Source of the DNA: Symbiodinium microadriaticum
Lineage: Eukaryota; Sar; Dinophyceae; Suessiales; Symbiodiniaceae
Reading direction: 5' to 3'
DNA: 64,000 nt
NCBI GenBank assembly: GCA_001939145.1
Contig: LSRX01000007.1
Span: 1,974,152 to 2,038,151 of the forward strand
Under the pieces are notes generated by a model, which was given only the letters and a program-made list of their open reading frames with translations, did not search any database and was not told where the DNA came from. The translations under genes and the position numbers were made by a program. Below are positions 21,801-29,425 of the stretch, one piece after another (the first letter of the stretch is position 1; each line of letters starts with the position of its first letter).

Positions 21801-22456
21801 TACATCAAGCCATCGGCCCTGAGACCTTTGACCTGACAGCGCAGACCGTTCAACTTCCCCATAGCGCGCAAGAGGCAGCAGTGCTCATGGCCATCTGGCC
21901 CCCGACTTGGCTTGCGCCTGACCTCGGTGAACTCGACTTGCCCCTGGTTTCTAGGAATCATGTTGCAAATTGGCAGCCCTGGCCTGCCTTTGTCTTCAAT
22001 CTTCCGTGGGAGGCTAGACCAACTTTGCACATCTTCACAGATGGCTCTTGGACAGCTGATGCACAGATTGGCGGTTATGCGGTTGTGCTGGTACTTGAAT
22101 GGAATGAGGAATCAACCATTTATGGACTCCTTGGTGAGCAAACGCATGGCTCGGACCTAGCGCCGTGGCCGCTAGACGGTCCGCCCGCCCTTCGTAATGA
22201 AGAGATAGCTGTTATGGCTGCTCTACTCTGGCTTGTGCAAAGCCGCACGATTTGCCGGCCCAGCAGCGTATTCCTGCATTATGACTGCCATGCAGCTGGC
22301 CTAACTGCAGCAGGAGAATGGAGCCCGAACAGTAGCTTTGCTGGCAAGCTCCGCAATATCCAGCGCTGGCTAGATGCGCTTCTTGATGCACCGATCCAAT
22401 ATGTGCATGTGAAGGCCCACAACGGACACCCACTCAATGAAACTCCGATGCACTAG
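15854..22456 (+). CDS. LINE polyprotein, upstream part: triplicated module, membrane segments, RNase H (cut)
   Basis: The frame is open from 14579 to 22456, but its first 1.15 kb overlaps ORF1 and looks like a shadow; the first Met after ORF1 is at 15854. Hydrophobic segments occur at about 16582-16647 (FFVTLIGVMLLALWQLLF) and 16812-16875, the latter followed by VWAAPAG like a signal-peptidase site, and at 21262-21320 (VILCLLLITIVVYLTAY). Between them a module is present three times, starting near 17100, 18736 and 19951; each carries an aspartate-arginine strand (VFLDFR, ILDCRAILQGF, LLDARSIFKGW) about 770-790 bp in. Modules 1 and 2 end in acidic linkers with RDRSRSPR or RGRSRSPR. The C-terminus is RNase H: TDGSW, NEEIAVMAALLW, HYDCHAAG and VHVKAHNGHPLNE. 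The frame stops just before the last catalytic Asp. I recognise no known family for the module. Confidence 0.65.
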   Translation: MHSCWTQCCLLPRLHPTEQPDECTVSKYCTVFAFRSHPTCLQVIPCLCLSFPLAAPARKCISQETPSTPWFGFTLAGEGFLISSAVFAMHWVCASAWMAPPLSTGIFCLSECYAPLLFPCNGHAPKRQIGGSGLPAGVVLWFEVVPLRTLSQPFWLQFCTAAYNSCRIAQTGSALFFSTPDVRCMISRTEQAFFSTRPPFEPKDVTPSPAPKRCIGGSGTSAGRSNHDLTDEVFEGFNTSLTPFFVTLIGVMLLALWQLLFSAMPGCKSPLGKTLQLPCMTRCATATLAFSVASPSLNTWKWHSNRKRRQRRPIVRSWIYNRAIVGVAWLCGFLSLPIQVWAAPAGLPEAIATVQALSNACPARFVDASAAWPEPFASPAASEPATDDDRAHKLRYERRGIGVIRHEDATRGPPDWVGVSLFAPYYQPEHWAIQLSPPATAQQAHETVMYVLQDAFHGNLNTAVPTNPQRFDGCLHYLCFPSFLDSAGSSGVAVIIDASRVGGHYFAAILAGVLTYEQLAAFVRPLTNYGFDDFDFTIGAEPARYGPGSHLTLDHGDVVTVVMPTTHGPSSLTPATILSAPASFNPLHQVPWDIRTPDICLLFQGERFLLDPAFQSGRSVTEAVSFVLDLDESRWIAQASKHFDNLDVQGTPCDRLLAAFKMPPVRPEDPVTRGRRDIWVFLDFRPIGHRPQAIVTNVFRVHIPSLLAHFGIHIPDDYSLSVEGGISCGDEILLESRTTLVFKASASALSSASGPDNPPDSPPANHHDEAHDSHDPDSDSQGGNDDRDHSENTRVRDRSRSPRTEGSPGGPAAELLNVLKCTDKLCSPQVFDCYMQLCANASFCKDWQLALPAMPPSEPGLPLLAPAEGSCSRLWCRFDLLHANLVPLFSIRLDSFGACKTMKGHSGPGLHVDTRRVQQAAERGLQISDIEQEPPAQAEQLELHVQAPDAGAAQADMFPIVDVRCLIYAPEYVPDMLVAPLVLPCSVEHATAVFSDVREESQADNFADVFPAAPQPVRECAIFVAAPAWFRSKVVVLFNLQAINACIFSAAVHHRLNKASLLTIAEIREPERFEVYVHGLSQALPADLWIDLHNGCTVTVVETGQGPPPGWQLHDMLQDPEGWDHRAEVPGPGGSPGDHFWVLNDGKPFRFDVRVGRRAYVRPDICRVLQFTDWRTTLKPSIPRIIDHLSCGYISSGVLVATEMLSRVPYPPARVPEKRKILILDCRAILQGFQWQFFTGDRVVLQHLADQFADVCPLNFLVVFKGAEIAHTPEGLSMTVQHGAVIKVEFQEEHALDEQTEDEDNAESEASEDSDTSLPGATDEENNVAHQVRTPDNPHTRGRSRSPRVHASPQNFATSDEQRGTNLEILFVETAFAILTPGFPVESVAVRLQIPTSIDEAVARVQQARQGWIATQFPDITPAIRQPDACWGVMLTVPTCCWWKQNVCFFECTEQPRIFACSCPAIVDRNILLELAGISDHSSVVIVCDLFGPLTGTDTCEVVTGSVITFLPEGQTLPWTMSLRSMLQTHLPWHTPPAFPSSDEDDVVLLACHHGQELLSITPDRATQYRQDIAALARCHPRVLMIASATPRPSNVYHQGYKCRTVVAAADIGPYSAQDSPCICLLDARSIFKGWIPIITRDGWIDTWSLLQDFSSEVDRQWTLMLEEHNPAFRWYHTQIGSVLTLTCHQFEAQNSSQQFGDQADTRTRHTARSDDGHDHPTDGGTDASHTGVGRRQSQPSTSSHGLSVNTALQGLIGYTILGTNDAQHLDADDQVEQCVFGSVVDKWGVSFVEHALAEGRRHFTPVILCLLLITIVVYLTAYTNRGRGCRAGFRTPLAFLVGMHLIPISTAARHQAAVDSCVHGTPSLYPAHGDVTRPVPTPCRSRHLPQLQVPQVDCVNAPGDLQAHAIEELTTLLEQSIRADATPFFLASTLVETLFEHFAQAGHPITPAGLCGDSPHVDVPFCLSSDGDNAQPSQLLCLHQAIGPETFDLTAQTVQLPHSAQEAAVLMAIWPPTWLAPDLGELDLPLVSRNHVANWQPWPAFVFNLPWEARPTLHIFTDGSWTADAQIGGYAVVLVLEWNEESTIYGLLGEQTHGSDLAPWPLDGPPALRNEEIAVMAALLWLVQSRTICRPSSVFLHYDCHAAGLTAAGEWSPNSSFAGKLRNIQRWLDALLDAPIQYVHVKAHNGHPLNETPMH

Positions 22457-25400
22457 CAAAACAGGTTTCGCGTAACAAGATAGTGTTAGGTTGTCCGCCC
22501 ACTGCTTGTGCGCTTGTTGCCTGCGGAGCTGATCTGTCATGGCTCTCCACAGCTTTCAGGAAGGACGCAGTGTACGCGCTTCCATTCAGAGGGCTGTCCA
22601 TGTTGCAGTGGGGTGACGCAACCCAGGCCCCAAATTGGCCCATAAGGCCAGAAGAATTAGTTCCCACTCGATCAGTCGTACCGGAAAGTAGGCGAGGTGC
22701 GACCGGAGACTTTGACATCTGTGCCATGTCCCTCAATGTCCAGGGCTTTGGAGGGCAACAGAAATACATCGAGGAGCAGTTGGAACAATACTGCTGCAAC
22801 ATTGTTTTCTTTCAGGAAACGAAGGCACCAGGTGGGATGTGCCATTCCCATAAGTTCTTGAGATTTGGCACCGATGCCCAAAAACATTGGGGCACCTCCA
22901 TCTGGGTTAGTAAAACCAGGGGAATCTTCCAATGTGCAGGTCGTGCCTGCCAAATTACCGAATCAGATGTCTGCATTATTGCGGAGACAGAGAGGCTTTT
23001 GCTGGTGACGATTCGCACCAGCACCCTTCAAGTGTGCGCCTTCTCAGCGCATTGCCCGCACAGTGCTAGACAGGAAGATGCACTCCGGTTCATCAATCAG
23101 CTCAGGCAGCTCCTGCTCCCTTTTCGTTTCTCTTCCTTAATCGTAGGCGGCATTGATCTGAATGGCCGGCCTAGCCCCCATTCCGAGCCGGCCACAGGCG
23201 ACTTAGAATATGGGGAGGAGGACGCCACAGGTGTCGCAGCCACACAGCTCCTCATCGAGCTAGGGGCTTGGCTGCCTTCTACCTTCAGCTGCTTCCACTC
23301 AGGAGACTCTGCCACATATCGGCATCCCACCGGTACTGAACACCGAATTGACTTTGTAGTCTTAGGAGGGAGTGGCTCCGTTCGAGAGGTACATAGCCAG
23401 GTCTTGCGTGACTTCGACACAGGTAGTGTTGGAGAAGATCACTTCCCTGCCATGTGTCATGCCAAAGGCGTTCTCGGCAAAAGTGAGGGAGGACGCAAGC
23501 TCAAACGTACCAAGTACAATGTCGATGCAATGCTGAGCGAGAAGGGAAAGCGCCTCATCTCCAAAGCCATTGCTGAATACGACTCCCCAGCATGGCATGT
23601 GCACCCCGACGAACACTGCCGCCACTTGACGCTCTATCTCCAGCAAATCATGGAGCAGCACTTCTCCTTGCCAGAACGCCGCCCTCATGCCTCTTACATC
23701 CCGAATTCGGTGTGGGAACTCAGAGATGCCAAAATCTCTCTGAAGCGAAACTCCCGCCACCGCAATGGCTTCTGGGTGGACATGGTTGCTCGTGCGTTCA
23801 CGCAGTGGAGCCGAGATGAAAATTACGGTGTGGTCGAACTGATTCGACGACACAGCCTCCTGTATCAAATAGTGTCTTTTGCGATCAAGTACTGCACTCA
23901 CCGCATCAAGAAAGATATCCGTGCTGCAAAATCCATCTACCTGCAGGAACTGGTGTATGAAGGTGGTGACAATGCCTGTGATGTGCTCCAGAAAGCCAAG
24001 AATGCTGGCGTGGGAGGACAAAAAAGCAAAAGCCCACTTCGGCCTCTGCCTGTGCTCCTCACACAAGATGGTACACTAGCGCGTGACCGACCGGACCGCG
24101 ACAAGTTGTGGTTACATCATTTTGGAGCTCAGGAGTACGGCCAAATCATCTCGGTAAGTGAGTTTGCGGCCATGCAACCGGAGCCGATCCGGATAGATGA
24201 AGATCTCTGCTGGGAATGTTCCCATCTCCCTTCCCACGGCGACATTGAAGACGTTTTGCGGCATCTCCCGAAGAAAAAAGCCGCCGGCCTTGATATGGTC
24301 CCAGGGGAATTGTTGAGAGCGGCGCCAGGGCCTATGGCGGCCGCTCTGCAGCCGCTCATGGCAAAATCCGCAGCCACCTTGCGACAACCCCTGCAATGGA
24401 GAGGAGGCCTTCTATTCGAGGCCTGGAAACGCTCATCCAGTCAAAAGGACGCAGCGGCTTACCGCTCTCTCTATGTTGCTTCGACTGTAGGAAAGGCATA
24501 TCACAAGGTGATGCGTAAGAAGGTGCAAAGTCAAGTTGACACTAACTTGCATGATTTCCACCTTGGTGCTCGCAAGCAAGCACCAGTCAGCATGCCTGCT
24601 ATGTACGTTCTAGCGCATCAACGCCTTGGGCTTGCCAAAAATGTCTCGACAGCTGTGCTCTTCCTGGACACACATGCTGCCTACTACAGACTGGTTAGGG
24701 ATTTGGCGGTCGGATGCATCTACAGCGATGAGGCCGTCGTGAGACTCTTCCGCCATTTTTCCCTTGATGAGGCCGATCTACAAGAGATGATGTCTGTCAT
24801 TGCTGGGGGAGGAACATTTGCTGATGCCAACATCCCGCATACCATCCGGCACACAGCCAAAGACTTGCACCATTTCACCTGGTTTGTCACACCACACACT
24901 TCGGGCGATCACCTCTGCCGCACAGAGGCAGGAAGCAGGCCTGGAGAGTCGTGGGCCGACACCGTATACTCCTTCATTTATGGAAGGGTCCTGGCTCAAA
25001 TTGGTGAGCTTGCCCGGGGCGAAGATATTGCCCCGGCACACAACAGAGATGCTGAATCTGGCATCTTCGCAGCTGCAGAAGATGGCAGCACAGTGTATGG
25101 ACAAGATGCCACCTGGGCAGATGATAGTGCATGGCCTCTTCTCGACCCGTGCCCTCACGTTTTGCTCCGGAAAGCCTCACGCTTGTGCTCGCTTGTCATT
25201 AGCCACTGTCTGAGTCACGGGATGAAGCCCAATTTTGGAAGGAACAAGACGGCGCTGCTGTTTGTTCTGCGTGGGAAGGGCGCAGTCCAGGCTACAAAGT
25301 CCTTTTTCAGCAAAGGAAAGGCCTCTCTGCATCTCCAGGATCTCGACTTGGATGTGCCTACCACGAACCAGTACCGGCATCTTGGTGGTCTAATAGACCA

Positions 25401-27036
25401 CAAAACGCAGTTATCCGCTGAGGCCAGACACCGGCTCGCCATCGCTGCACAGTCCTTTGACAAAGGAAAAGACCTCCTCTACTTAAATCCCACCATTCCC
25501 ATTGCTGTTCGTGCTTCCTTGTTGCAGTCGACTGTCACGGCGACCTTCCACAATCTCGCCCTCTGGGTGCCGGAGGGGTCGAGTTGGATGTTGCTTCGTA
25601 ATGGGTATGCCCGTTTGGTCAAGAGGCTCCTGAGCAAACAGTTCCCGGGAGAAGCCTTTTTTAGGCTACCAGCCGCCGCGGCATACGTCATCACCGGTTG
25701 CATGCCCCTCGAGATAATCGCCAGGAAAGCACGGCTCAGCTTACTCACGTCCATGTGCAAAGCTGGTCCAGAGGCACTCTGGGCTGTGCTGCAGGCGGAG
25801 TCAAGCTGGTTCCGCACACTCCAACAAGATTTGCAATGGCTTACCGGCCTTGACAAGGACAAATGGCCATTGTTGTGCGGCGCCGCTTGGCCGGAGTGGC
25901 ACCAGCTCATGTCCCAAAGCACGGCTTGGTTCAAGCGACAGGTCAAGCGTCGCGCTGCTGATGCCTCTGCTGATTTCTGCCGAAGTACTGCTAGTGGTCT
26001 GTTGCTATGGGCACTGCACAAGAGGGCACAAACGAAGCTCGACATCAAGACTGAGCCGGTTGGCTGCACGTGGAGATGTGGCCCGTGCCATCGAGTCTTT
26101 AAGTCGAAGGGAGCCTTAGGTGCCCATTTCTTTAAGACGCATGGACGAAAGGCAAAGTACAGAGCCGTGGTACAAGGCAGCCTCTGTGCTGCTTGTGGAC
26201 GGCAGTATTGGAACACCAACCGCCTCGCGCGGCACCTGCGCGACACGCCGGCCTGTGCGGCCACCCTGAGAGCGCATGGACTGCTCGCTCCGGCGACCGC
26301 CCCAGGTTTTGGCAGCAGGGGCTGGCGCAAAGAGGCTGTGGAAAGGTTCCATCCCGCTGCCCCACAGCAGCAGGAGGAAGGATTGGCGCCACAGCCTGTC
26401 GATGACTGGGATGATGTCCAAAAGGCCGCGCACCTAGCGTTGTGTGAGGTGCTGCTTGAGGGAAACCTCCCGGAGACCCCCACAGCAATAGCTGCAATGC
26501 TAAAGGAGACTGTTTGCCGTTTCCCGCTGCATGAGGACGAGAGTAAGCACCTCCTCGAGTTCGTGCATAGCGAAGCCAGAGAAGTCCGTAACGAACTTCT
26601 CGATGATGGCTGGACACCAACCATTGCCCGAGGTGTTGATGCGGCAATGTCCCAGCTCCTCACGACCCCTTGGTACGTCGAGGATCAAATATCCAGGCGA
26701 GACGCGCAGACTCTCACTCTCGAGGACATCCTCGATACCGTCAGCGAGACGGATTGGAGTGAGATTCGGTCACGCGCCGCCAAAGCGCACGGGACCCCAG
26801 AGACCGCCCACTATGAGCTTGATTCAAGTTGGGAAGCTGATTTACTTGCAAGCTGTCGGGCGATCGATGTTTCAGCCGTGCAAAGTCACTTGTACACAGT
26901 GGTCCCGCGAGCCCTACGCGATACCTGGGAGGCAGTCATCAATGGTGACACCCCCAGTTTAAAGGCGCCGGGCTCTTTTTGGAACCACCTCGCCGCTGCG
27001 CCTTTTGCGCAAACGCGGTGTGCCATGCATTTCTAA
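22441..27036 (+). CDS. LINE polyprotein, downstream part: RNase H end, AP endonuclease, reverse transcriptase, zinc fingers
   Basis: The frame opens at 22441 with TCC GAT GCA CTA GCA (SDALAKQ), exactly the RNase H end that the upstream frame lacks; the first ATG is far inside, so this is the continuation of the upstream frame after a -1 shift. The AP-type endonuclease follows: SLNVQG near 22732, FFQET near 22810, GGIDLNGR near 23149, RIDFVVL near 23343 and GEDHFPAM near 23434. Reverse transcriptase motifs: KAAGLDMVPGELLR, motif A LFLDTHAAYY (Asp at 24667), motif B GSRPGESWAD at 24931, motif C WADDSAW at 25114, then GMKPNFGRNKTALL and YRHLGGLID. All palm aspartates are present. Two zinc fingers follow, at about 26068-26140 (C-x2-C, H-x4-H) and 26188-26250 (C-x2-C, H, C). 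It would nick target DNA and copy element RNA in the nucleus. Confidence 0.9.
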   Translation, partial: NSDALAKQVSRNKIVLGCPPTACALVACGADLSWLSTAFRKDAVYALPFRGLSMLQWGDATQAPNWPIRPEELVPTRSVVPESRRGATGDFDICAMSLNVQGFGGQQKYIEEQLEQYCCNIVFFQETKAPGGMCHSHKFLRFGTDAQKHWGTSIWVSKTRGIFQCAGRACQITESDVCIIAETERLLLVTIRTSTLQVCAFSAHCPHSARQEDALRFINQLRQLLLPFRFSSLIVGGIDLNGRPSPHSEPATGDLEYGEEDATGVAATQLLIELGAWLPSTFSCFHSGDSATYRHPTGTEHRIDFVVLGGSGSVREVHSQVLRDFDTGSVGEDHFPAMCHAKGVLGKSEGGRKLKRTKYNVDAMLSEKGKRLISKAIAEYDSPAWHVHPDEHCRHLTLYLQQIMEQHFSLPERRPHASYIPNSVWELRDAKISLKRNSRHRNGFWVDMVARAFTQWSRDENYGVVELIRRHSLLYQIVSFAIKYCTHRIKKDIRAAKSIYLQELVYEGGDNACDVLQKAKNAGVGGQKSKSPLRPLPVLLTQDGTLARDRPDRDKLWLHHFGAQEYGQIISVSEFAAMQPEPIRIDEDLCWECSHLPSHGDIEDVLRHLPKKKAAGLDMVPGELLRAAPGPMAAALQPLMAKSAATLRQPLQWRGGLLFEAWKRSSSQKDAAAYRSLYVASTVGKAYHKVMRKKVQSQVDTNLHDFHLGARKQAPVSMPAMYVLAHQRLGLAKNVSTAVLFLDTHAAYYRLVRDLAVGCIYSDEAVVRLFRHFSLDEADLQEMMSVIAGGGTFADANIPHTIRHTAKDLHHFTWFVTPHTSGDHLCRTEAGSRPGESWADTVYSFIYGRVLAQIGELARGEDIAPAHNRDAESGIFAAAEDGSTVYGQDATWADDSAWPLLDPCPHVLLRKASRLCSLVISHCLSHGMKPNFGRNKTALLFVLRGKGAVQATKSFFSKGKASLHLQDLDLDVPTTNQYRHLGGLIDHKTQLSAEARHRLAIAAQSFDKGKDLLYLNPTIPIAVRASLLQSTVTATFHNLALWVPEGSSWMLLRNGYARLVKRLLSKQFPGEAFFRLPAAAAYVITGCMPLEIIARKARLSLLTSMCKAGPEALWAVLQAESSWFRTLQQDLQWLTGLDKDKWPLLCGAAWPEWHQLMSQSTAWFKRQVKRRAADASADFCRSTASGLLLWALHKRAQTKLDIKTEPVGCTWRCGPCHRVFKSKGALGAHFFKTHGRKAKYRAVVQGSLCAACGRQYWNTNRLARHLRDTPACAATLRAHGLLAPATAPGFGSRGWRKEAVERFHPAAPQQQEEGLAPQPVDDWDDVQKAAHLALCEVLLEGNLPETPTAIAAMLKETVCRFPLHEDESKHLLEFVHSEAREVRNELLDDGWTPTIARGVDAAMSQLLTTPWYVEDQISRRDAQTLTLEDILDTVSETDWSEIRSRAAKAHGTPETAHYELDSSWEADLLASCRAIDVSAVQSHLYTVVPRALRDTWEAVINGDTPSLKAPGSFWNHLAAAPFAQTRCAMHF

Positions 27037-27079
27037 TTAGGCTGCGTACAACCTCTGAATGCTCGCAAAGCAAAGCAAA

Positions 27080-27083
<4 letters not shown>

Positions 27084-27119
<36 letters not shown>

Positions 27120-27120
27120 C

Positions 27121-27153
<33 letters not shown>

Positions 27154-27183
27154 GTGTATATATATATATATATCATACATTAC

Positions 27184-27214
<31 letters not shown>

Positions 27215-27218
27215 TGTG

Positions 27219-27254
<36 letters not shown>

Positions 27255-27265
27255 CGTGTGTGTGT
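27084..27265. repeat. Compound microsatellite (TATATG)n, (AT)n, (TG)n
   Basis: Starts about 45 bp after the LINE stop codon, directly after AAAGCAAAGCAAAG. It may be the element's own 3' tail, expanded. The open frames of YMYMYM type are artefacts. Confidence 0.9.
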
Positions 27266-27583
27266 AGATCTGTAAAATCACAGTGTACATGCGTGTACGC
27301 ATGTAATGCCTGCTGACGATGCATACATGGATATAAAGCATAAAAGTTGCCGCAACAAAACAATTGCTTTGCGTTCCTATCACGTTCAAGGCACAGAGAG
27401 AGGGAGAGAGAAAGGGAGGGAGAGAGATGGAGTCGGAGTGCATCGTTCATCCCGTCACCTTCATGCTCAGGGTCAAAGGTGCAGCGGTGCTTAGATTGGA
27501 TTGATTGCCAAGCGGAAAGCTTGGGACAAGCCTCTGAACCCTTGAGGCTTTGGCCACTCAGGCGAACCCTCAAGGCCCTCTAC
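27266..27583. other. Spacer; (GAGA)n purine patch at 27397-27430
   Basis: No gene is supported. A short GAGAGGGAGAGAG run is present. The segment next to 27583 is the probable intron after the exon that ends at 27584. Confidence 0.4.
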
Positions 27584-27747
27584 ATTTCGCTCGGATCCGT
27601 GCGCTTCCTCCTCGGGGGCATCGGTCTTCTGCCGCTTGGCCTGGAACCCGAAACAAGGAATCGACGCCCCAATCCAAGGAACCTCATCCGAGGGACTGCG
27701 TATACTTGGCTTTCTGGGGATGTCTTGGGTCAGCAAAGAACGGAGTC
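27584..27747 (-). CDS. Two in-phase exons of an unidentified hydrophilic protein
   Basis: Exon 27747-27683 follows a TTTTCAG acceptor and reads LRSLLTQDIPRKPSIRSPSD with one more Glu, ending phase 0 at donor GTTCCT. Exon 27640-27584 follows a TTCCAG acceptor and reads AKRQKTDAPEEEAHGSERN (19 codons), ending at donor GTAGAG. The phases match, and the joined stretch is a basic-then-acidic, nuclear-localisation-like tail. I do not recognise the gene and see no further exon with confidence. It lies head-to-tail with the other minus-strand genes, on the far side of the LINE from the SPRY gene. Confidence 0.45.
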
Positions 27748-29299
27748 CTGAAAACAAAAAGCAAAATGCAACCACCCCAGCCTCGGGTTCCGCCATGGCT
27801 CTGAGGTTCCGCCCCCCCGGTTCCCGGTGCGCTGCGGCTCGAGCCGGCTCAAGGGGCAGCAAACACGACGAAGGGAACACAACTTCGACGGCCGGTCTTC
27901 GAGGGATCTCAACATCTCAAGAGCAAGAGTCCTCCGTCACAGAAACCTGTGCTACTTCTTCGGCTCAAGACTTCAAGCCTAGCCCCTCGAGTTAAAGTCA
28001 GTTCGGAGCGCAATTGCTCGACGAGCCCCAGGCCGTGCGGATGAAGACGCGCCAGCGTACATTGCCAAAGCCACCAGTCGAGAGGATATGTTGTGCCACC
28101 CAGGCTTGCAGGGTCTTTGGGAATCCGGGATTGGGCCCGTCTTCTGTTGCACGGCTTACACTCTACCAGGAAGTACTAGCGCTGCTGCAAACTTGGAAGG
28201 TGCAGCAACCTTTTCACTTCACTGATTCCTTTTTCTGCTCTGTTCGTGGAAATCGGAAAGCGCTTACAGAGAAATTGGATCGGCCGGGGTCAAAACGGTG
28301 CAGCATGCGGCAAGCGGAAGTTGTTTAGAAAGTGTAACAGCTACAGCTGCTGCTGGAGAAACTGTAAACTAGTCTTCATCCGTTTTATACGACAAGCTTA
28401 AAAGGAAACTTGTGCAGTTCACGTCATGTCTACTGATTACTAACCTTAGTGTCAGACTTGGCTCGTCGCACTGTCGGATTTCCTTCAGCGACCGCCATTC
28501 AGTAATTCACAGTTCAAACGCACCCTTCACTGTATGCCTTACTAAGCGCTACACCTTGCGAAAGATGTATGACGAGGCTGCAAACGCCCATCAAACCATT
28601 TGCAATTCAAGCAGGCAGGGCAGCTTCTAATCTACTGGTCTATATTTTTGAGGTCAGCACAAGAGTCCGGTACGTCACTCCTACAATACGAGTAGATTAT
28701 AAAGAGTGTGGCCCTAAATTTGGAACACGTTCTCAACTCCACAAGGGAACCACCCCGTCGAAGCCAGTGGGGCGGAGAGCGTGGCATTGGCAGCACCTGC
28801 AAAGGGATCCTGGGCCGGCCATGCAGCGCGGAAAGGACCTCGAAACTCAGCCAATCGGTATGTGCTTCAGTGCTTTTTGCGGTTGCAACGTTTGAAGGCT
28901 TTCTGTTGCCTCTTACCTGGCAAGGACGAGCTTGAGGGCTTTTTCTCCCCCTGCCCAGTAGCTGACTAAGTCGCACCGCAGGGAAATCGTCCGAACCAAA
29001 CGCAATCAAATTGAGGTTTTTGGGGCGTAGAAGATAAAGATCTTACTATGCGGACTACCGTGCTAAGAGATACCAGAGACGGGGGCTCCAGAACCAGTTG
29101 CTCGGCTCGAGCAGGTCGGAAGGAGCAACTCAACTCTTGCATGTCGCGATGCCTACATGTGTGCGTGTTCTAGCAATGTCTGGCACTGCCAGGCCACAAA
29201 TTCCCGGCTAGCCCTAAACTCCTGAACCCTGGAAGAGGAAGTCAGATCACGCGGCTAAATGTGCATAACACCCGCGGGCACGTCTCTGTCTCGCCATCT
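27748..29299. other. Mostly non-coding; one ambiguous coding-like patch
   Basis: Near 27985-28080 both strands look codon-like (plus: FGAQLLDEPQAVRMKTRQR; minus: LGLVEQLRSELTLTRG), so I cannot assign it. The rest shows no domain or exon pair. Confidence 0.3.
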
Positions 29300-29425
29300 C
29301 TCTCTGCTGTGGATGGACGCAACTTTGATTTTCTGCCCCTGCGCTTTGCTTTCCACCACGTGTCGGAGCCGCCCCAGCGACTCCCGCAGATCGAAAGGGA
29401 GGGCCTGGCTCAAGGTGGCAAAAGC
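29300..29425 (-). CDS. Single exon of an unidentified protein
   Basis: After a CCCTACAG acceptor at 29426 the frame reads AFATLSQALPFDLRESLGRL and then HVVESKAQGQKIKVASIHSR, an alternation of helices with Lys/Arg and Leu that is clearly protein-like. The donor is uncertain, in the purine run near 29300. No partner exon is identified. A longer frame at 29255-29500 is this exon plus flanking intron. Confidence 0.45.

Larger units (their letters stand above)
14327..27083 (+). mobile_element. Near-complete giant LINE retrotransposon
   Basis: About 12.7 kb between two hexamer microsatellites. The order is a short 5' leader, coiled-coil ORF1 (14562-15725), a very long polyprotein frame (15854-22456) ending in most of an RNase H, then the rest of RNase H, AP endonuclease, reverse transcriptase and zinc fingers (22441-27036). 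A short 3' leader of about 45 bp follows, then (TATATG)n, which may serve as the tail in place of poly-A. All frames are open apart from one -1 shift at 22441-22453. No LTR is seen. Ends are set from the microsatellite borders and from coding content, so they are approximate; no target-site duplication was found by eye. Confidence 0.8.

Noticed and set aside
22435..22456. Programmed -1 frameshift site in the LINE
   Set aside because: No slippery heptamer in the overlap; a single-base deletion explains it more simply.
27958..27970. Spliced-leader relic (TTCGGCTCAAG)
   Set aside because: It matches only the end of the dinoflagellate spliced leader as I remember it, with a mismatch, and is too short to support.
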